Assembly: GCA_902596975.1 (NCBI GenBank)
Contig: CACJWS010000001.1
Coordinates: 1-64,000 of the forward strand
Origin: an uncultured Pelagibacteraceae bacterium
Lineage (GTDB): Bacteria; Pseudomonadota; Alphaproteobacteria; Pelagibacterales; Pelagibacteraceae
DNA length: 64,000 bases
Direction: 5' to 3'
The notes beneath the pieces were generated by a model. It worked only from the letters and a program-made list of their open reading frames with translations. It made no database searches and was not told where the DNA came from. How positions within the stretch are numbered: the stretch's first letter is position 1; each line of letters begins with the position of its first letter. Below, in pieces: positions 47,022 through 56,411 of this stretch. The position numbers and the translations under genes are program-made.

Positions 47022-50014
47022 GCCAACCATTTAGATTAAATAAAGAGGGATTAATTAATCGAAACAAAAAAATATCTTTTACTTTTAATGGTAAAAAATT
47101 ATTTGGATATGAAGGTGATACAATTGCATCTGCTTTGATTGCAAATGGAATACATTTGGTAGGTAGAAGTTTTAAATATCATAGACCGAGAGGTTTTTTT
47201 GGTGCAGGAGTAGAAGAGCCAAACGCAAAGCTTCAAGTAGAATTCAATGGTCATTCAGAACCTAATGTTAATGCAACAGAAATGGAACTCGTTGAAGGAT
47301 TGTCTGTAACGAGCCAAAACTGTTGGCCATCAGTAAATTTTGATGTTGGTGCAATTAATAATTTTTTAAAAATGTTTTTCCCTGCTGGGTTTTATTACAA
47401 AACATTTATGTGGCCTAAAAGCTTCTGGTATAAAATTTACGAACCTTTCATTAGAAAAGCCGCAGGTCTAGGGGTTGCTTCAATAGAAAAAGATAAAGAA
47501 CGATATGAACATAAATTTGAGTATTGTGATTTATTGGTTACTGGATCTGGACCCTCTGGATTAGCAAGCGCTTATGCTGCTGCAAAAAATGGAGCAAAAG
47601 TAATTTTAGCTGAGGATAAACCAAGATTTGGAGGAACACTTTTAACCGATGATGTAAGCATCGATAACTTATCAGGAAAAGATTGGGCGGAAAAAATAAT
47701 TACTGAATTAAAATCTATGCCTAATGTCACTGTAAAAAATAGATCTCAAGTTTTTGGTTACTATGATCATAACATGCTGGTAATGTTTGAGAGAGTTAGT
47801 GATCATTTAGAGAAAAAATCAAAATTCACCCCAAGACAAAGACTTTGGTATATTAGAGCCAAAGAAACAATTTTATCAACTGGTTCAATTGAAAGACCAA
47901 TTGTGTTTGGTAACAATGATACTCCAGGAATATTTTTATCAGCAGCTGCGAAAGAATATATGAAAGTCTTCGGAGTATTGGTTGGAAAGAAACCTTTAAT
48001 ATTTACAAATAATGATAGCGCATACGAAACAGCTTTAGAGTTCAAAAAAAATAATGTTGAACCAATTATATTAGATACAAGAGAAGAACATTCATCAGAA
48101 TTAATTGATGAAGCTAAATCAAAGGGAATTGATATAAGATTTTCTCACGGTGTTATTGTTGCTAATGGATACAAAAAAGTTAAATCTGCAAAAATTGGTA
48201 AACTGAATAAAGATAAAAATTCTTTTGAGAAAATTGAAACTATAGAATGTGATTGCATTTGCGTGTCTGGATTTTGGACACCATCTGTTCATTTAGCATC
48301 ACAATCAGGAAATAAACTTAAGTATGAAGAAAAAATTGATGCATTTATTCCAGATAAGAAAAAACAACATGAGACATCAGTCGGTGCAGCAAATGGATCA
48401 TTTACATTAGAAGAAAGTTTAAAAAATGGTTTTGAAAATGGTTCAAATCTTTCCGTAAAAATTACAGAGACTAAAACAGAAATTACAATTCCAAATGTAA
48501 ATGAAAAGAAATATGGAGCTCATGATAAATTTTGGTGTATGCCGTTACCTAAAAATGAAAATCCAAAAAGATTTGTTGACTTTCAAAATGATGTATCTGT
48601 CTCTGATATAGAAATCGCACTAAGAGAAGGTTACAGATCAATAGAGCACGTCAAAAGATATACAACTCTTGGAATGGCAACAGATCAAGGCCGTACAAGT
48701 AATTTAAATGGTCTTCAGTTGGTATCTAATATAGAAAATAAAATAGTTCCTGAAGTAGGACACACAACATTTAGACCACCTTTCACACCAATTACAATCG
48801 GGACAATAGTTGGTCGTGAAGTAGGTATGGAATATATGCCGACTAGAAAAACCCCAATGCATGAATGGCATGAGAAAAATAATGCTGTTTTTGTCGATGC
48901 AGGTGCCTGGAAGAGACCTCGATATTACAAACAAGGAAATGAAACTTTATTTGAAGCCTCAAAGAGAGAGGCAAAAAATGTTAGAGAGAATGTTGGTATA
49001 TGCGATGTAACAACATTAGGAAAAATTGATATTAAAGGCCCAGACGCAGCAGAATTTTTAAATAGAGTTTATACAAATGCTTGGATGAAATTACCTGTTG
49101 GAAAAGCAAGATATGGATTAATGCTCAGAGAAGATGGAATTGTGATGGATGATGGAACAACAACAAGGATTTCAGAAAATCATTATCATATGACCACTAC
49201 AACTGCACAAGCTGCAAATGTTTTATCTCACTTAGAATATTATCTTCAAATTGTTTGGCCAGAATTAAACGTAAATGTTGTCTCTACAACTGAGCAATGG
49301 GCAGGAGCTGCAATTGCTGGACCTAAATCTAGAGACATGTTATCAAAATTATATACAGACCTGGACGTATCAAATGATGCTTTGCCTTTTATGGGATATA
49401 AAGAAGCAGAATTTTTTGGTGTTCCATCAAGAATTTTTAGAATTTCATTTTCTGGTGAGCTTGCATATGAGATTAATGTCAAATCAGATCATGGCATGTT
49501 CATGTGGGAGAAAATGATGGAAGTGGGAAAAGAATTTGGAAATCAGCCTTACGGAACTGAAGCTTTATCAACATTAAGAATTGAAATGGGACACGTTGCA
49601 GGACCAGAATTAGATGGCCGAACAATCCCATCAGATGTTTCACTGAATGGATTAGTTTCAAAGAAAAAAGATTTTATTGGTAAAAATTCTTTAGGAAGAG
49701 AAGCATTTAATGTTGAGAGCAGACAAAAAATTGTTGGACTTATTCCAATTGATAGAAAGTCTAGTATTCCTGAAGGATCCCATATTGTTCAAGATCAGAA
49801 TGCAAAATTACCAAACCCTAAACTTGGTCACGTTTCTTCTTCTTGTTGGAGTGTAGAAAATAATAATCCATTTTCCCTAGCAATTATGAAAGATGGAAAA
49901 AACATGATAGGTAAAAAGTTTTTTGCGGTATCACCATTAAAAAATAAATCAATTGAAGTAGAAGTTATATCTTCACATTATGTTGACCCAGAAGGAAAAA
50001 GAGTTAGATCATGA
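47018..50014 (+). CDS. soxA: Sarcosine oxidase alpha subunit (MgdC-like), FAD + GcvT domains
   Basis: 998 aa; FTFNGKKLFGYEGDTIASALIANGIHLVGRSFKYHRPRGFFGAG; C-terminal GcvT-like SFSGELAYEINVKS. Confidence 0.93.
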   Translation: MSQPFRLNKEGLINRNKKISFTFNGKKLFGYEGDTIASALIANGIHLVGRSFKYHRPRGFFGAGVEEPNAKLQVEFNGHSEPNVNATEMELVEGLSVTSQNCWPSVNFDVGAINNFLKMFFPAGFYYKTFMWPKSFWYKIYEPFIRKAAGLGVASIEKDKERYEHKFEYCDLLVTGSGPSGLASAYAAAKNGAKVILAEDKPRFGGTLLTDDVSIDNLSGKDWAEKIITELKSMPNVTVKNRSQVFGYYDHNMLVMFERVSDHLEKKSKFTPRQRLWYIRAKETILSTGSIERPIVFGNNDTPGIFLSAAAKEYMKVFGVLVGKKPLIFTNNDSAYETALEFKKNNVEPIILDTREEHSSELIDEAKSKGIDIRFSHGVIVANGYKKVKSAKIGKLNKDKNSFEKIETIECDCICVSGFWTPSVHLASQSGNKLKYEEKIDAFIPDKKKQHETSVGAANGSFTLEESLKNGFENGSNLSVKITETKTEITIPNVNEKKYGAHDKFWCMPLPKNENPKRFVDFQNDVSVSDIEIALREGYRSIEHVKRYTTLGMATDQGRTSNLNGLQLVSNIENKIVPEVGHTTFRPPFTPITIGTIVGREVGMEYMPTRKTPMHEWHEKNNAVFVDAGAWKRPRYYKQGNETLFEASKREAKNVRENVGICDVTTLGKIDIKGPDAAEFLNRVYTNAWMKLPVGKARYGLMLREDGIVMDDGTTTRISENHYHMTTTTAQAANVLSHLEYYLQIVWPELNVNVVSTTEQWAGAAIAGPKSRDMLSKLYTDLDVSNDALPFMGYKEAEFFGVPSRIFRISFSGELAYEINVKSDHGMFMWEKMMEVGKEFGNQPYGTEALSTLRIEMGHVAGPELDGRTIPSDVSLNGLVSKKKDFIGKNSLGREAFNVESRQKIVGLIPIDRKSSIPEGSHIVQDQNAKLPNPKLGHVSSSCWSVENNNPFSLAIMKDGKNMIGKKFFAVSPLKNKSIEVEVISSHYVDPEGKRVRS

Positions 50015-50589
50015 AAAATGTTTCTGCACTAGAAAATATTCATAAACATGGATTGTTTGGCAACCATGATAGTAAAGATGAGCTAATAAATATTAAAGAA
50101 ATCAAAGATGTTTTGATTTATCAAATTGTTAAATATAAAAAATCTTCAATTAGTATTGATAAAATAAAAATAGATAATTTAAATTTACCTGAGACACTCT
50201 TGGTATCTTCAAATACTAATACAAGAATTTTATGGATGGGACCTGATAATTGGTTAGTCGTTTCAAAAAATAAAGAAATAGAAAAATCTATTTTAGAGAG
50301 CTTAAGTCATGATGATTTTGCATTAACTGATCTATCTCATTCAAGAACAATACTTGAATTAGAAGGTTCTTTGGTAAATGAAGTATTGAAAAAAGGTTGT
50401 CCGTTAAATTTAGATGGTCTTGATGAAGGAAAATGTTCTAATTCTGCTTTTCATGCAATTACAATAACTATTGATTTTATTAGTTCTAATCCAAGAAAAG
50501 TAAGAATATTTGCTTTAAGAAGTTTTGGTGAATCTCTTTATCATTCAATAACTGATGCTTGTTTGGAATTTGGCTATAAAGCTGAATAA
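50011..50589 (+). CDS. soxG: Sarcosine oxidase gamma subunit (MgdD-like)
   Basis: RILWMGPDNWLVVS...LTDLSHSRTILELEGSLVNEVLKKGCPLNL; operon position. Confidence 0.85.
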   Translation: MKNVSALENIHKHGLFGNHDSKDELINIKEIKDVLIYQIVKYKKSSISIDKIKIDNLNLPETLLVSSNTNTRILWMGPDNWLVVSKNKEIEKSILESLSHDDFALTDLSHSRTILELEGSLVNEVLKKGCPLNLDGLDEGKCSNSAFHAITITIDFISSNPRKVRIFALRSFGESLYHSITDACLEFGYKAE

Positions 50590-50592
50590 AAA

Positions 50593-52209
50593 TTATTCTG
50601 AAGTTTTAAATTTAGTTTTTTGAATTATAAACACAAACACAATTGGAATTATTAAAGTTACAAGCGTTACTGTTATCAACAATATACCTAGATCTGAATA
50701 ATCTGCAGTTGTAAGAATAGCGTTTGTTACCTTATCTTTTACCTCTCTAGTAATAACATAAATTTCATTTAAATATTTAGTCCCTAAAGCACTTGCTGAT
50801 AAAGCAAGATTTGTAAAAGATGCGAATACTGCAAAGAAAGTTGCTTTTAAGTGCGAAGGCGCATTTTTAGCAATCCATGCAAGCAAAGGTATCATTGAAA
50901 CTTGTCCCAAAGGTGACTCAAGTGCAGTATTTAATATTGCAATAAACTTGGCATCAACAACTCCATTAGTAATAGATGATGTCCAATTATGAAATCCATA
51001 ATACATTCCCACACTTGGTAAAAATAAAATGGCGCCTGCAACAGATAAAATCACTATTATTCTAGCTATTGAGTTGTTTGCCATAAATGGTCTTAATAAA
51101 ATAATACCAACAAGCGTTAAAACTGAAGCTATAAGAGATAATACTGAAAAAAATTGTTCATTGAATTCAAGTACATCAATTTCAAACCACGATAAACCTG
51201 GACCAGGTCCTGGCATTGCTCTAAAAATAAAAATTATTATTGCTGTGCCTACAACAGTAAGTCTTAAATCCTGAGGAAGTTCCTTAACTAATTTATTCAT
51301 TAAAAATAGAATAATTGCCATTGAACCTACGAAAACAATTTCTTGAGCAAAAGGCACTTTGAATGATCCAATACCTAAAGTGAAAATAACAAAAACCAAG
51401 CTTCCACCTAATATCCACCAGTTTACTTCAGTTTTCTCTGAAGGAGCATAATCTTGATCACCCTCTAGACCTTGTTCAATAAGTTTTCTTTTCTTTTGAT
51501 TTTTTAGATATGAAGCAAGAAATATTCCTAGTACAGATACAATTGGAATAATTAAGGCATATATATAAATTGAACCGTATAAACTTATCTTATCTGCTTG
51601 TTCAAGTTCGTCTACTCCTTTAAAGAGAATTACATTAGCTAAAGCAACTAAAACAGTTCCACCAATTATTGCAAATCTTCCAAGAGTTTGCATTGTTGTA
51701 TGCATAAGTTTGATTTCATCTCTTGAAAATTTTTTTCCGCTGTCATCTACTAAAGGAACTGCTTCTACAGTCATAGCATCAGCCACAACATCTTGCACAA
51801 CATAACCAATCGGAGCAAGCAAAACACTGATCACAAACCATGTTTCTACTGAAAGAATTGATGACATCCACTCAGTATGAATTATTAAACCGTACATTAT
51901 AATTAAACTTAATGAGATTAAGGATGCTCCAACAAAAACCATGTAATTTTTTTTATTCCAGATTAGATCAACAAGATGACCCAAAGGCATCTTCAATGCC
52001 CATGGAATTCCAGCCCAAAAACCCAGTCCAGCAAGAAAAGCAGCAGATAAGTTTAGATAGTCTTTAACGAAAAAAGTTCCAACAATACCTGTTAGTCCTG
52101 AAATACCAGCAGCAAGATAAATCATCAATGGTGGTAGATAGGTCCACTTAAACTGTCTTCCTAAATCTATTAAAGTACTATCTATAAATCTCAAAATTTT
52201 ATTACTCAT
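50593..52209 (-). CDS. MFS transporter, BT1/folate-biopterin transporter-like
   Basis: About 12 TM; GYVVQDVVADAMTVEAVPLVDD and WAGIPWALKMPLGHLVDL resemble the BT1 family. Confidence 0.6.
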   Translation of the reverse strand: MSNKILRFIDSTLIDLGRQFKWTYLPPLMIYLAAGISGLTGIVGTFFVKDYLNLSAAFLAGLGFWAGIPWALKMPLGHLVDLIWNKKNYMVFVGASLISLSLIIMYGLIIHTEWMSSILSVETWFVISVLLAPIGYVVQDVVADAMTVEAVPLVDDSGKKFSRDEIKLMHTTMQTLGRFAIIGGTVLVALANVILFKGVDELEQADKISLYGSIYIYALIIPIVSVLGIFLASYLKNQKKRKLIEQGLEGDQDYAPSEKTEVNWWILGGSLVFVIFTLGIGSFKVPFAQEIVFVGSMAIILFLMNKLVKELPQDLRLTVVGTAIIIFIFRAMPGPGPGLSWFEIDVLEFNEQFFSVLSLIASVLTLVGIILLRPFMANNSIARIIVILSVAGAILFLPSVGMYYGFHNWTSSITNGVVDAKFIAILNTALESPLGQVSMIPLLAWIAKNAPSHLKATFFAVFASFTNLALSASALGTKYLNEIYVITREVKDKVTNAILTTADYSDLGILLITVTLVTLIIPIVFVFIIQKTKFKTSE

Positions 52210-52212
52210 AAA

Positions 52213-52653
52213 TTATTCTGTTAAATTTAATAATATTAATGCATTTTGTTTAGTTTCTTTACACCAAAGTTCATAACTTTCACAAACTCTCCACAAATGA
52301 TCAAATGCTCTTTGAGATAATTCTAAAGGAAAGTGACTTTTTGCATAATATAATTTTGGGATTTTCATAAGTTGTTTAATCATAGTATCTTTTTGTATTT
52401 GTAAAAGTCTTATAGTTTCTTGATTAATCTTTTTTTTTGTAGATTTATCTACGTAGTCATTGCTCTCAAGTTCTTTAAACCATTTATCATGAAAATTTCC
52501 TGAACTAATTTCATTATAATCATCTGATGCAATAAATATTTCAAAAGCTTGAATATTAGTTAAATTAGGGTTCTTAATTTTGATTTCATATATCTTTTGA
52601 TAAATGATTTCAGCAACATATAATACAAACGGTCTTGATTTATCAGTTTCCAA
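52213..52653 (-). CDS. Hypothetical protein, probable TTG start (ORF track extends to 52716)
   Basis: TTG at 52653-52651 has GAGGAG (52665-52660) 6 nt upstream and removes the 53-nt overlap with the GNAT gene. Confidence 0.6.
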   Translation of the reverse strand: METDKSRPFVLYVAEIIYQKIYEIKIKNPNLTNIQAFEIFIASDDYNEISSGNFHDKWFKELESNDYVDKSTKKKINQETIRLLQIQKDTMIKQLMKIPKLYYAKSHFPLELSQRAFDHLWRVCESYELWCKETKQNALILLNLTE

Positions 52654-52663
52654 ACTAAACTCC

Positions 52664-53134
52664 TCAAATGTCAACTGAATAATAGCACGAATTAGGATCG
52701 TCTTTATAGTGCGCAAAAGGCCCGCACTCTATAAAGCCAAAACTTTTAAAAAGTTTTCTAGCGGGTGCAAAAAAATCACCCGCACCAGTTTCGACACTTA
52801 GTTTAGCGATTCCTATTTGTTTAGATTTTTCAATAAGATGTGAAATTATTTTTCCACCATATTTTTTATTTCTGAACTTATCTGAAACTCTTATAGATTT
52901 AAATTCTCCATGTGTCTCATCAAATAATTTTAGAGCTCCACAACCAATTAATTCATTATTTTCCCATAAACTCCAGAATTTTATACTTGGATCCTTTAAT
53001 CCAGGTATATCTAATACATGCGAACTCCCCTCAGGAGAAACTGATCTCAATTCAATAAAATGCTTAGTTAGCAACTCATTTACTTGCGGATCATCAAAAT
53101 TATTTTCTATTGATTTCATAGTTTTGAAAAACAT
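52664..53134 (-). CDS. GNAT family N-acetyltransferase
   Basis: LIGCGALKLFDETHGEFKSIRVSDKFRNKKYGGKIISHLIEKSKQIGIAKLSVETG. Confidence 0.85.
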   Translation of the reverse strand: MFFKTMKSIENNFDDPQVNELLTKHFIELRSVSPEGSSHVLDIPGLKDPSIKFWSLWENNELIGCGALKLFDETHGEFKSIRVSDKFRNKKYGGKIISHLIEKSKQIGIAKLSVETGAGDFFAPARKLFKSFGFIECGPFAHYKDDPNSCYYSVDI

Positions 53135-53170
53135 ATAATCTAAATTTAGATTAAACCAAGAAAATTAAAT

Positions 53171-53794
53171 ATGTGTGGAAGATACGTAATAACAAGCCCC
53201 GTTACAAAAACAAAAAAACTTGTTAAGTCAGCTATACAAGTTGAAGATAATGAAAATTATAATGCACATCCATTTCAAAAATTACCTGTGATTAAAAAAT
53301 ATAATAATGGAAATACTCTAGAAAATTTAAAGTGGGGAGTAGTACCTAGCTGGGCTAAGCAAAAAGATTTTAAACCTTTAATAAATGCAAGACTAGAAAC
53401 TATAGATGAAAAAGTGTCTTTCAAAAAATTAATTCGACTACATAGATGTGTAGCTGTAGCAGATGGTTTTTATGAGTGGAAAAGAGAAAAAGAAAATAAG
53501 ACACCTTATTATTTTTTAAGAGAGGATAAAAAGCTTATGTATTTAGCGGCTATTTATGACAATGATCAATTTTGTTTAATAACCGAGGATGCAGATGAAA
53601 ATATTAAAGAAATACATCATAGACAGCCTGTTATAATTAATGAAAATGATGTTAATAGATATTTAAATCTTGAATTAACAGGATCGAGTTTTCTTAAAGA
53701 GTGTAAAAAAACAAAATTAAACTTTCATGAAGTTTCAAAGGAAGTTAATAAACCTACAAACAATAATATTTCTTTGATACAAACTATATCTTAA
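53171..53794 (+). CDS. SRAP (YedK/HMCES) abasic-site processing protein
   Basis: MCGRYVITSP (catalytic Cys2), WGVVPSWAKQKDFKPLINARLET, ADGFYEWK. Confidence 0.92.
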   Translation: MCGRYVITSPVTKTKKLVKSAIQVEDNENYNAHPFQKLPVIKKYNNGNTLENLKWGVVPSWAKQKDFKPLINARLETIDEKVSFKKLIRLHRCVAVADGFYEWKREKENKTPYYFLREDKKLMYLAAIYDNDQFCLITEDADENIKEIHHRQPVIINENDVNRYLNLELTGSSFLKECKKTKLNFHEVSKEVNKPTNNNISLIQTIS

Positions 53795-53796
53795 AA

Positions 53797-54840
53797 CTAT
53801 TTTTCAATAGTTGTTAAATGTCCCATTTTTCTTTTAGCTTTAACTTCTTTTTTTAAATAATCATAAAAAAATTCATTTTCTTTAAATTTTTTATTTTTAT
53901 ATTCTAATATATCCTCACCAATTAAATTAAGCATTTTTGCATTATAAATTTTTTTTGTTTCTAATTTTTCAAGTCCACACACAGCTCTGATGTGGTTTTC
54001 AAATTGACTAATATTGTGTGAATTTATAGTTAGGTGTCCAGAATTATGTACTCTTGGTGCAACTTCATTAGCATATAAATTATTATTTTTATCTATAAAG
54101 AATTCAACGCACATAGTACCAATATAATCAAGCTCTTCAGCCACTGTTTTTGCCCAGTCCAATGCTTTATTTTTAATTTCATCACTTATATCAGCGGGAA
54201 TTTTCGAGTGTTTTAAAATCTGGTCTTCATGATAATTTTCAATTGGATCGTAAATTTCATATTTTTGGTGACCAAATCTTGTAACCACTACTGAAATTTC
54301 TTTTTTTAAATTTACTATCTTTTCTAAGATGTAGCCTTTTGAAAAATCAAAATCTTCATTTAAATCATTTGCATTATTTATTTTATATTGGCCCTTTCCA
54401 TCATAACCAAGCGTACAAGTTTTCAATAAACCAGGTATTAATCCATCGTTTATTTTAATATCATCTAAATCATTAATACTTACAAACTGTGTTGTAGTTA
54501 TATTATTTTTATTTAAAAACTCTTTTTCAGTCATTCTATTTTGAATTAATTTATTTATTTCAGGGCTTGGTAATACAGATTTGGTTTCATTAATTTTTTT
54601 CAATATGTCATATGGGATATTTTCAAACTCATAAGTAACAAGATCAACTTTTTCTAAAAAGTTATTGATAATATTTATGTCTTGGTAATCTCCATAAATA
54701 AATTCATCTGCAAAATTAATTGCGGGTGCATCTTTATCATCTGATAAAATAACCGTTTTAATATTAAGTTTTTTCGCTGCGGATGCTAATAGACTTCCTA
54801 ATTGTCCACCGCCTATTATTCCAAGATCAGGTTTAGACAT
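53797..54840 (-). CDS. purK: N5-carboxyaminoimidazole ribonucleotide synthase
   Basis: LGIIGGGQLGSLLASAAKKL; VTYEFENIP; YANEVAPRVHNSGHLT. Confidence 0.93.
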   Translation of the reverse strand: MSKPDLGIIGGGQLGSLLASAAKKLNIKTVILSDDKDAPAINFADEFIYGDYQDINIINNFLEKVDLVTYEFENIPYDILKKINETKSVLPSPEINKLIQNRMTEKEFLNKNNITTTQFVSINDLDDIKINDGLIPGLLKTCTLGYDGKGQYKINNANDLNEDFDFSKGYILEKIVNLKKEISVVVTRFGHQKYEIYDPIENYHEDQILKHSKIPADISDEIKNKALDWAKTVAEELDYIGTMCVEFFIDKNNNLYANEVAPRVHNSGHLTINSHNISQFENHIRAVCGLEKLETKKIYNAKMLNLIGEDILEYKNKKFKENEFFYDYLKKEVKAKRKMGHLTTIEK

Positions 54841-54843
54841 TGA

Positions 54844-55338
54844 TTACTTTGGTTTTTTTTTTACTTTTGATGTTTGTTTTTTTCGCCAATTTAAAAGTGT
54901 TTTTTTTACATTGTTATCATACGTAGCTATAATTGAAGCAGCATATAAACCAGCGTTGATTGCACCATCTTCTCCAATAGCAACTGTGCCAACAGGAATT
55001 CCTTTTGGCATTTGAGCAATTGATAGAAGGCTATCTAAACCTTTTAACTTTTTACTTTCAATGGGAACACCTATGACTGGAATTCTAGTTATAGCAGCAA
55101 TCATACCAGGTAAATGTGCTGATCCTCCAGCCCCAGCAATAATAATAGAAATATTATTATTTTCTGCTTTCTTTGCATAGTTATAAAGTCTATCAGGCGT
55201 CCTGTGTGCAGAGACGATATTTGTCTCATAATTAACTTTTAAAATCTTAAGAACTTTTTCACAATTCTTCATTGTTTTGTAATCAGACTGACTACCCATT
55301 ACAATTGATACTTTATGTGATTTTTTTTTGTATATCAT
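54844..55338 (-). CDS. purE: N5-carboxyaminoimidazole ribonucleotide mutase
   Basis: SIVMGSQSDYKTMKNCEKVL; VSAHRTPDRLYNYAKKA; AGAGGSAHLPGMIAA. Confidence 0.95.
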   Translation of the reverse strand: MIYKKKSHKVSIVMGSQSDYKTMKNCEKVLKILKVNYETNIVSAHRTPDRLYNYAKKAENNNISIIIAGAGGSAHLPGMIAAITRIPVIGVPIESKKLKGLDSLLSIAQMPKGIPVGTVAIGEDGAINAGLYAASIIATYDNNVKKTLLNWRKKQTSKVKKKPK

Positions 55339-55442
55339 GAAACTAACATCAATTTACAGATATTTCCTTTAAATTGCAATTTTTAGCTAAGGACAGTTTA
55401 AATTAGTGACAATCACAATAATAATAATAGTGTATATCAAAT

Positions 55443-56411
55443 ATGAATTATCGAATTGATAATCTTCAATATTGTAAATGGTCTAGAGAAATCTTTGAAA
55501 TAAATAATAAAGCTGGATTAAATGCAGTTCACGTAACGTTAGTTTATCATGAAGACTATGATGAATTACAACAAAGAATACAAGAGTGGAATAAACATTT
55601 TGAAGAAAATAAAGATCTTATATTTTTAGGCAATAACTACAATGATATTACAAAAGCAAAAGAAGAAAACAAAACTGCAATTTTTTTTGGATTTCAAAAT
55701 TGTTCACCAATTGAAGATGACATAGGTCTTATAGAAAAAGTACATTCACAAGGTTGTCGATTTATGCAATTAACTTATAACAATCAATCATTATTAGCCA
55801 CTGGATGTTATGAGAAAAATGATAGCGGAGTTACTAATTTTGGAAAAGAGGCTATTAAAGAAATGAATAGAGTAGGTATCGTTGTTGACATGTCTCATTC
55901 AGCAGAGAAAAGTACACTTGATGCAATTGAAATTAGCCAAAAACCTATTGCGATCACTCATGCAAATCCAACTTTTTGGTTTGAAGCGAAAAGAAACAAA
56001 TCTACAGAATTATTAAAAGTTTTATCCGATAGTGGAGGAATGTTAGGGTTATCATTGTATGCTCACCATTTAAAAGATGGAACGAATTGTAAAATAGAAA
56101 GTTTTTGTGAAATGATTGCAAGAACAGTTGAAATTATGGGTATTAATAATGTTGGTATAGGATCAGACTTATGTTTGAACCAACCAGACAGTGTAGTTGA
56201 GTGGATGAGAAATGGAACTTGGTCAAAATCAAAAAATTTTGGTGAAGGCAGTAAAGATAAACCTGGTTTTCCAAAACAACCAGATTGGTTTTTGGATGCA
56301 AGAGGGTTTAATAATTTAAATACAGAACTAAACAAAAAAGGTTTTCAGGAAGAAGAGATAAATAAGATACTTGGCAATAACTGGTTTAATTTTTATAAAG
56401 GAATTAACTAA
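55443..56411 (+). CDS. Membrane dipeptidase (M19 renal dipeptidase family)
   Basis: FFGFQNCSPIEDDIGLIEKVHSQGCRFMQLTYN; VDMSHSAEKSTLDAIEISQKPIAITHAN; VGIGSDL. Confidence 0.88.
   Translation: MNYRIDNLQYCKWSREIFEINNKAGLNAVHVTLVYHEDYDELQQRIQEWNKHFEENKDLIFLGNNYNDITKAKEENKTAIFFGFQNCSPIEDDIGLIEKVHSQGCRFMQLTYNNQSLLATGCYEKNDSGVTNFGKEAIKEMNRVGIVVDMSHSAEKSTLDAIEISQKPIAITHANPTFWFEAKRNKSTELLKVLSDSGGMLGLSLYAHHLKDGTNCKIESFCEMIARTVEIMGINNVGIGSDLCLNQPDSVVEWMRNGTWSKSKNFGEGSKDKPGFPKQPDWFLDARGFNNLNTELNKKGFQEEEINKILGNNWFNFYKGIN

Noticed and set aside
46174-51274. ORFs at 46174, 47803, 48704, 49246, 49275, 51029
   Set aside because: Overlap the sox/mgd genes or the BT1-like gene in other frames.
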